A DNA stretch of 34,295 bases from Paludibacteraceae bacterium (lineage in GTDB: Bacteria; Bacteroidota; Bacteroidia; Bacteroidales; Paludibacteraceae). A program made the position numbers and the translations under genes. Of the stretch, positions 33,072 through 34,295 are shown in pieces. Where the stretch lies: the NCBI GenBank assembly GCA_024400125.1, contig JAKSNG010000019.1, positions 1 through 34,295 on the forward strand, given 5' to 3'. Positions within the stretch are counted from its first letter, which is position 1. Every line of letters starts with the position of its first letter. The notes under the pieces were generated by a model. It was not told the origin of the DNA. It saw only the letters and a program-made list of their open reading frames with translations, and searched no databases.

Positions 33072-33249
33072 TCTCAATATGTGGAATAAAATCGGACGTA
33101 TCATTGCGCTCATCGCTAAAGACAGAAACCTGTCAATAGCTCAGGCTGCGGATTGCTTCTATCGTTCTAACCTAAATAAGGCTTTGCACGATGAACAAAC
33201 TGGATTATACCTCATGAGCGACCAATATGTTTACTCTCTCTTGCAATAA
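33061..33249 (+). CDS. Second small DUF3791-like protein
   Basis: This 62-residue protein (NMWNKIGRIIALIAKDRNLS, then IAQAADCFYRSNLNKALHDE, then LMSDQYVYSLLQ) has the helix-turn-helix order and size of DUF3791 proteins. It is weakly similar to the first gene of the cassette. It overlaps the DUF3990 gene by 11 bases; an internal ATG at 33079 is an alternative start. It may be a second partner of the DUF3990 protein. Confidence 0.65.
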   Translation: MLNSLNMWNKIGRIIALIAKDRNLSIAQAADCFYRSNLNKALHDEQTGLYLMSDQYVYSLLQ

Positions 33250-33331
33250 ACAAAAACCAATCTATGAGAACAAAATGATGTGATAAAAAACATCAACTCC
33301 ATATATAAATCTTGAAAAAAGAATATAAAAT

Positions 33332-34295
33332 ATGAAGTATAACAAAATTAAATCAATATTAACCCTACTAACTGTCTCCTTCTGCTTATCGGCAACAGCT
33401 CAGGAAGTGGTCAACGTTCGTCTCTGCGACGAAACGGCACCTTTCCTTATCGGCTGCAGCCAGTTTAGCACTACAGGCACTTACTCGGTTGACGTTGATG
33501 GCACAACAAAAACCCTCAACCTCATCTATGGACATTCTTCTCCCGCAACGGAACTGAAGGATACCATCGAGGCTGGACAAACATATTTGTTTGCGTGCCA
33601 ACAACTATCCGGTGCTGCTGGCGCAGAATTGACAGCTTCCGAGACTTTCACCAATGTGACCGGTTGCGACTCCGTCGTTAACCTGAAACTGAAAGTGAAG
33701 GAGGCTTGCACTCCAACCACTGGTACAGAGACTGCTACCATCAAAGTGGGCGAGAGTTACCTCTTTGGTTGCGAGGTAATCGAAGCTGCAGGAGTAGGTC
33801 CAATTACTCGTACCAACACGCTTGTTAACGCAGCAGGTTGTGACTCAGTTGTCACCCTGACCCTGACTGTGGAAGCAGCAAGTTGCGACACAGCCAAGGT
33901 AACGCTGAACGACTCCATCATTGCAGGTGAGAGTTACTTGTTCGGTTGCCAAATTCTGACGACAGAGGGTATCTTCGTCGATACACTTCAGAAGTTAGAT
34001 GGCAGTTGCGACTCTATTGTAACGCTGAACTTGAAGTTCTACGTGGACGAGTGCGACACCGCCAAGGTAACACTGAACGACTCCATCATCGAAGGTGAGA
34101 GTTACTTGTTCGGTTGCCAAATTCTAACAGAGGCAGGTACTTATGTAGATAGCCTGATGAAGTTAGATGGCTCGTGCGACTCTATCGTAACATTGAACTT
34201 GAAGTACTACGTGGACGAGTGCGACACAGCCAAGGTAACGCTGAACGACTCCATCATCGAAGGTGAGAGTTACTTGTTCGGTTGCCAAATTCTAA
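33332..34295 (+). CDS. Secreted repeat surface protein, cut by the window end
   Basis: The frame runs from ATG 33332 to the last base without a stop, at least 321 residues. A signal peptide (KIKSILTLLTVSFCLSATAQ) is followed by cysteine-containing beta-sandwich-like repeats. The last ones have an exact 168-base period (TGCGAC landmarks at 33884, 34052 and 34220; 56 residues: CDTAKVTLNDSIIEGESYLF, GCQIL, CDSIVTLNL). Earlier units (ACTPTTGTETATIKVGESYL, GCDSVVTLTL) are diverged relatives. Such repeats occur in very long Bacteroidota surface and hyalin-like proteins, often type IX secretion substrates; the C-terminus is not visible. No promoter was recognised in the short gap upstream. Confidence 0.8.
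   Translation, partial: MKYNKIKSILTLLTVSFCLSATAQEVVNVRLCDETAPFLIGCSQFSTTGTYSVDVDGTTKTLNLIYGHSSPATELKDTIEAGQTYLFACQQLSGAAGAELTASETFTNVTGCDSVVNLKLKVKEACTPTTGTETATIKVGESYLFGCEVIEAAGVGPITRTNTLVNAAGCDSVVTLTLTVEAASCDTAKVTLNDSIIAGESYLFGCQILTTEGIFVDTLQKLDGSCDSIVTLNLKFYVDECDTAKVTLNDSIIEGESYLFGCQILTEAGTYVDSLMKLDGSCDSIVTLNLKYYVDECDTAKVTLNDSIIEGESYLFGCQIL

Noticed and set aside
1..34295. Prophage or integrative element covering the accessory half
   Set aside because: No integrase, structural, conjugation or replication gene and no attachment-site duplication was seen.

Overview
The window looks like a chromosomal contig of a Bacteroidales (Bacteroidota) bacterium. Ten promoters can be recognised, all of the Bacteroidota sigma-ABfr type (TTTG, exactly 20 bases, TAnnTTTG). 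Gene starts lack strong Shine-Dalgarno sequences. The gene families (SpoIID/LytB next to a glycosyltransferase, DUF59, BadF-type sugar kinase, secreted beta-helix proteins, Flg_new/InlB-type repeats, 'CDS' repeat surface proteins) fit the same group. No rRNA, tRNA, integrase, transposase or CRISPR array was seen.

Region 1 (1-906) has no gene. It holds a segment bounded by inverted repeats and two copies of an intergenic repeat, the second followed by a hairpin terminator and the promoter of a purine/uracil-type permease (907-2241). Region 2 (907-18729) is dense housekeeping DNA. It contains the permease; a leftward unit of BadF-type kinase then uvrB; a rightward unit of glycosyltransferase, SpoIID-like protein and nadC; a leftward unit of CcdA-like membrane protein then trmN6; an orphan NtrY-like histidine kinase; then gdhA-kbl-lysS-gpsA-pgi in one direction; and a leftward DUF59 gene then lpxH. 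Overlaps of 4-26 bases and gaps of 1-9 bases point to operons. Leftward htpG (19062-21056) follows a second, inverted copy of the region 1 repeat.

Region 3 (21057-34295) is accessory. A 1047-residue secreted repeat protein is followed by a repeat-rich intergenic stretch. Next come three toxin-antitoxin modules in a row: HipBA kinase, a VapBC-like PIN pair behind a long possibly structured leader, and a 51-residue antitoxin with a ParE/RelE-like toxin. Then come a secreted beta-helix protein, a 41-residue peptide gene and a smaller secreted protein that shares a domain with the first. A DUF3791-DUF3990-DUF3791 cassette (predicted ADP-ribosyltransferase fold) follows. The window ends inside a secreted protein made of near-identical 56-residue repeats.

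The items most worth a second look are the toxin-antitoxin and DUF3990 clusters, a palindromic pair of fully overlapping divergent promoters at 9897-9932, the promoter-linked intergenic repeat present at both ends of the housekeeping block, the leader RNA at 26904-27336, and the 41-residue peptide gene.
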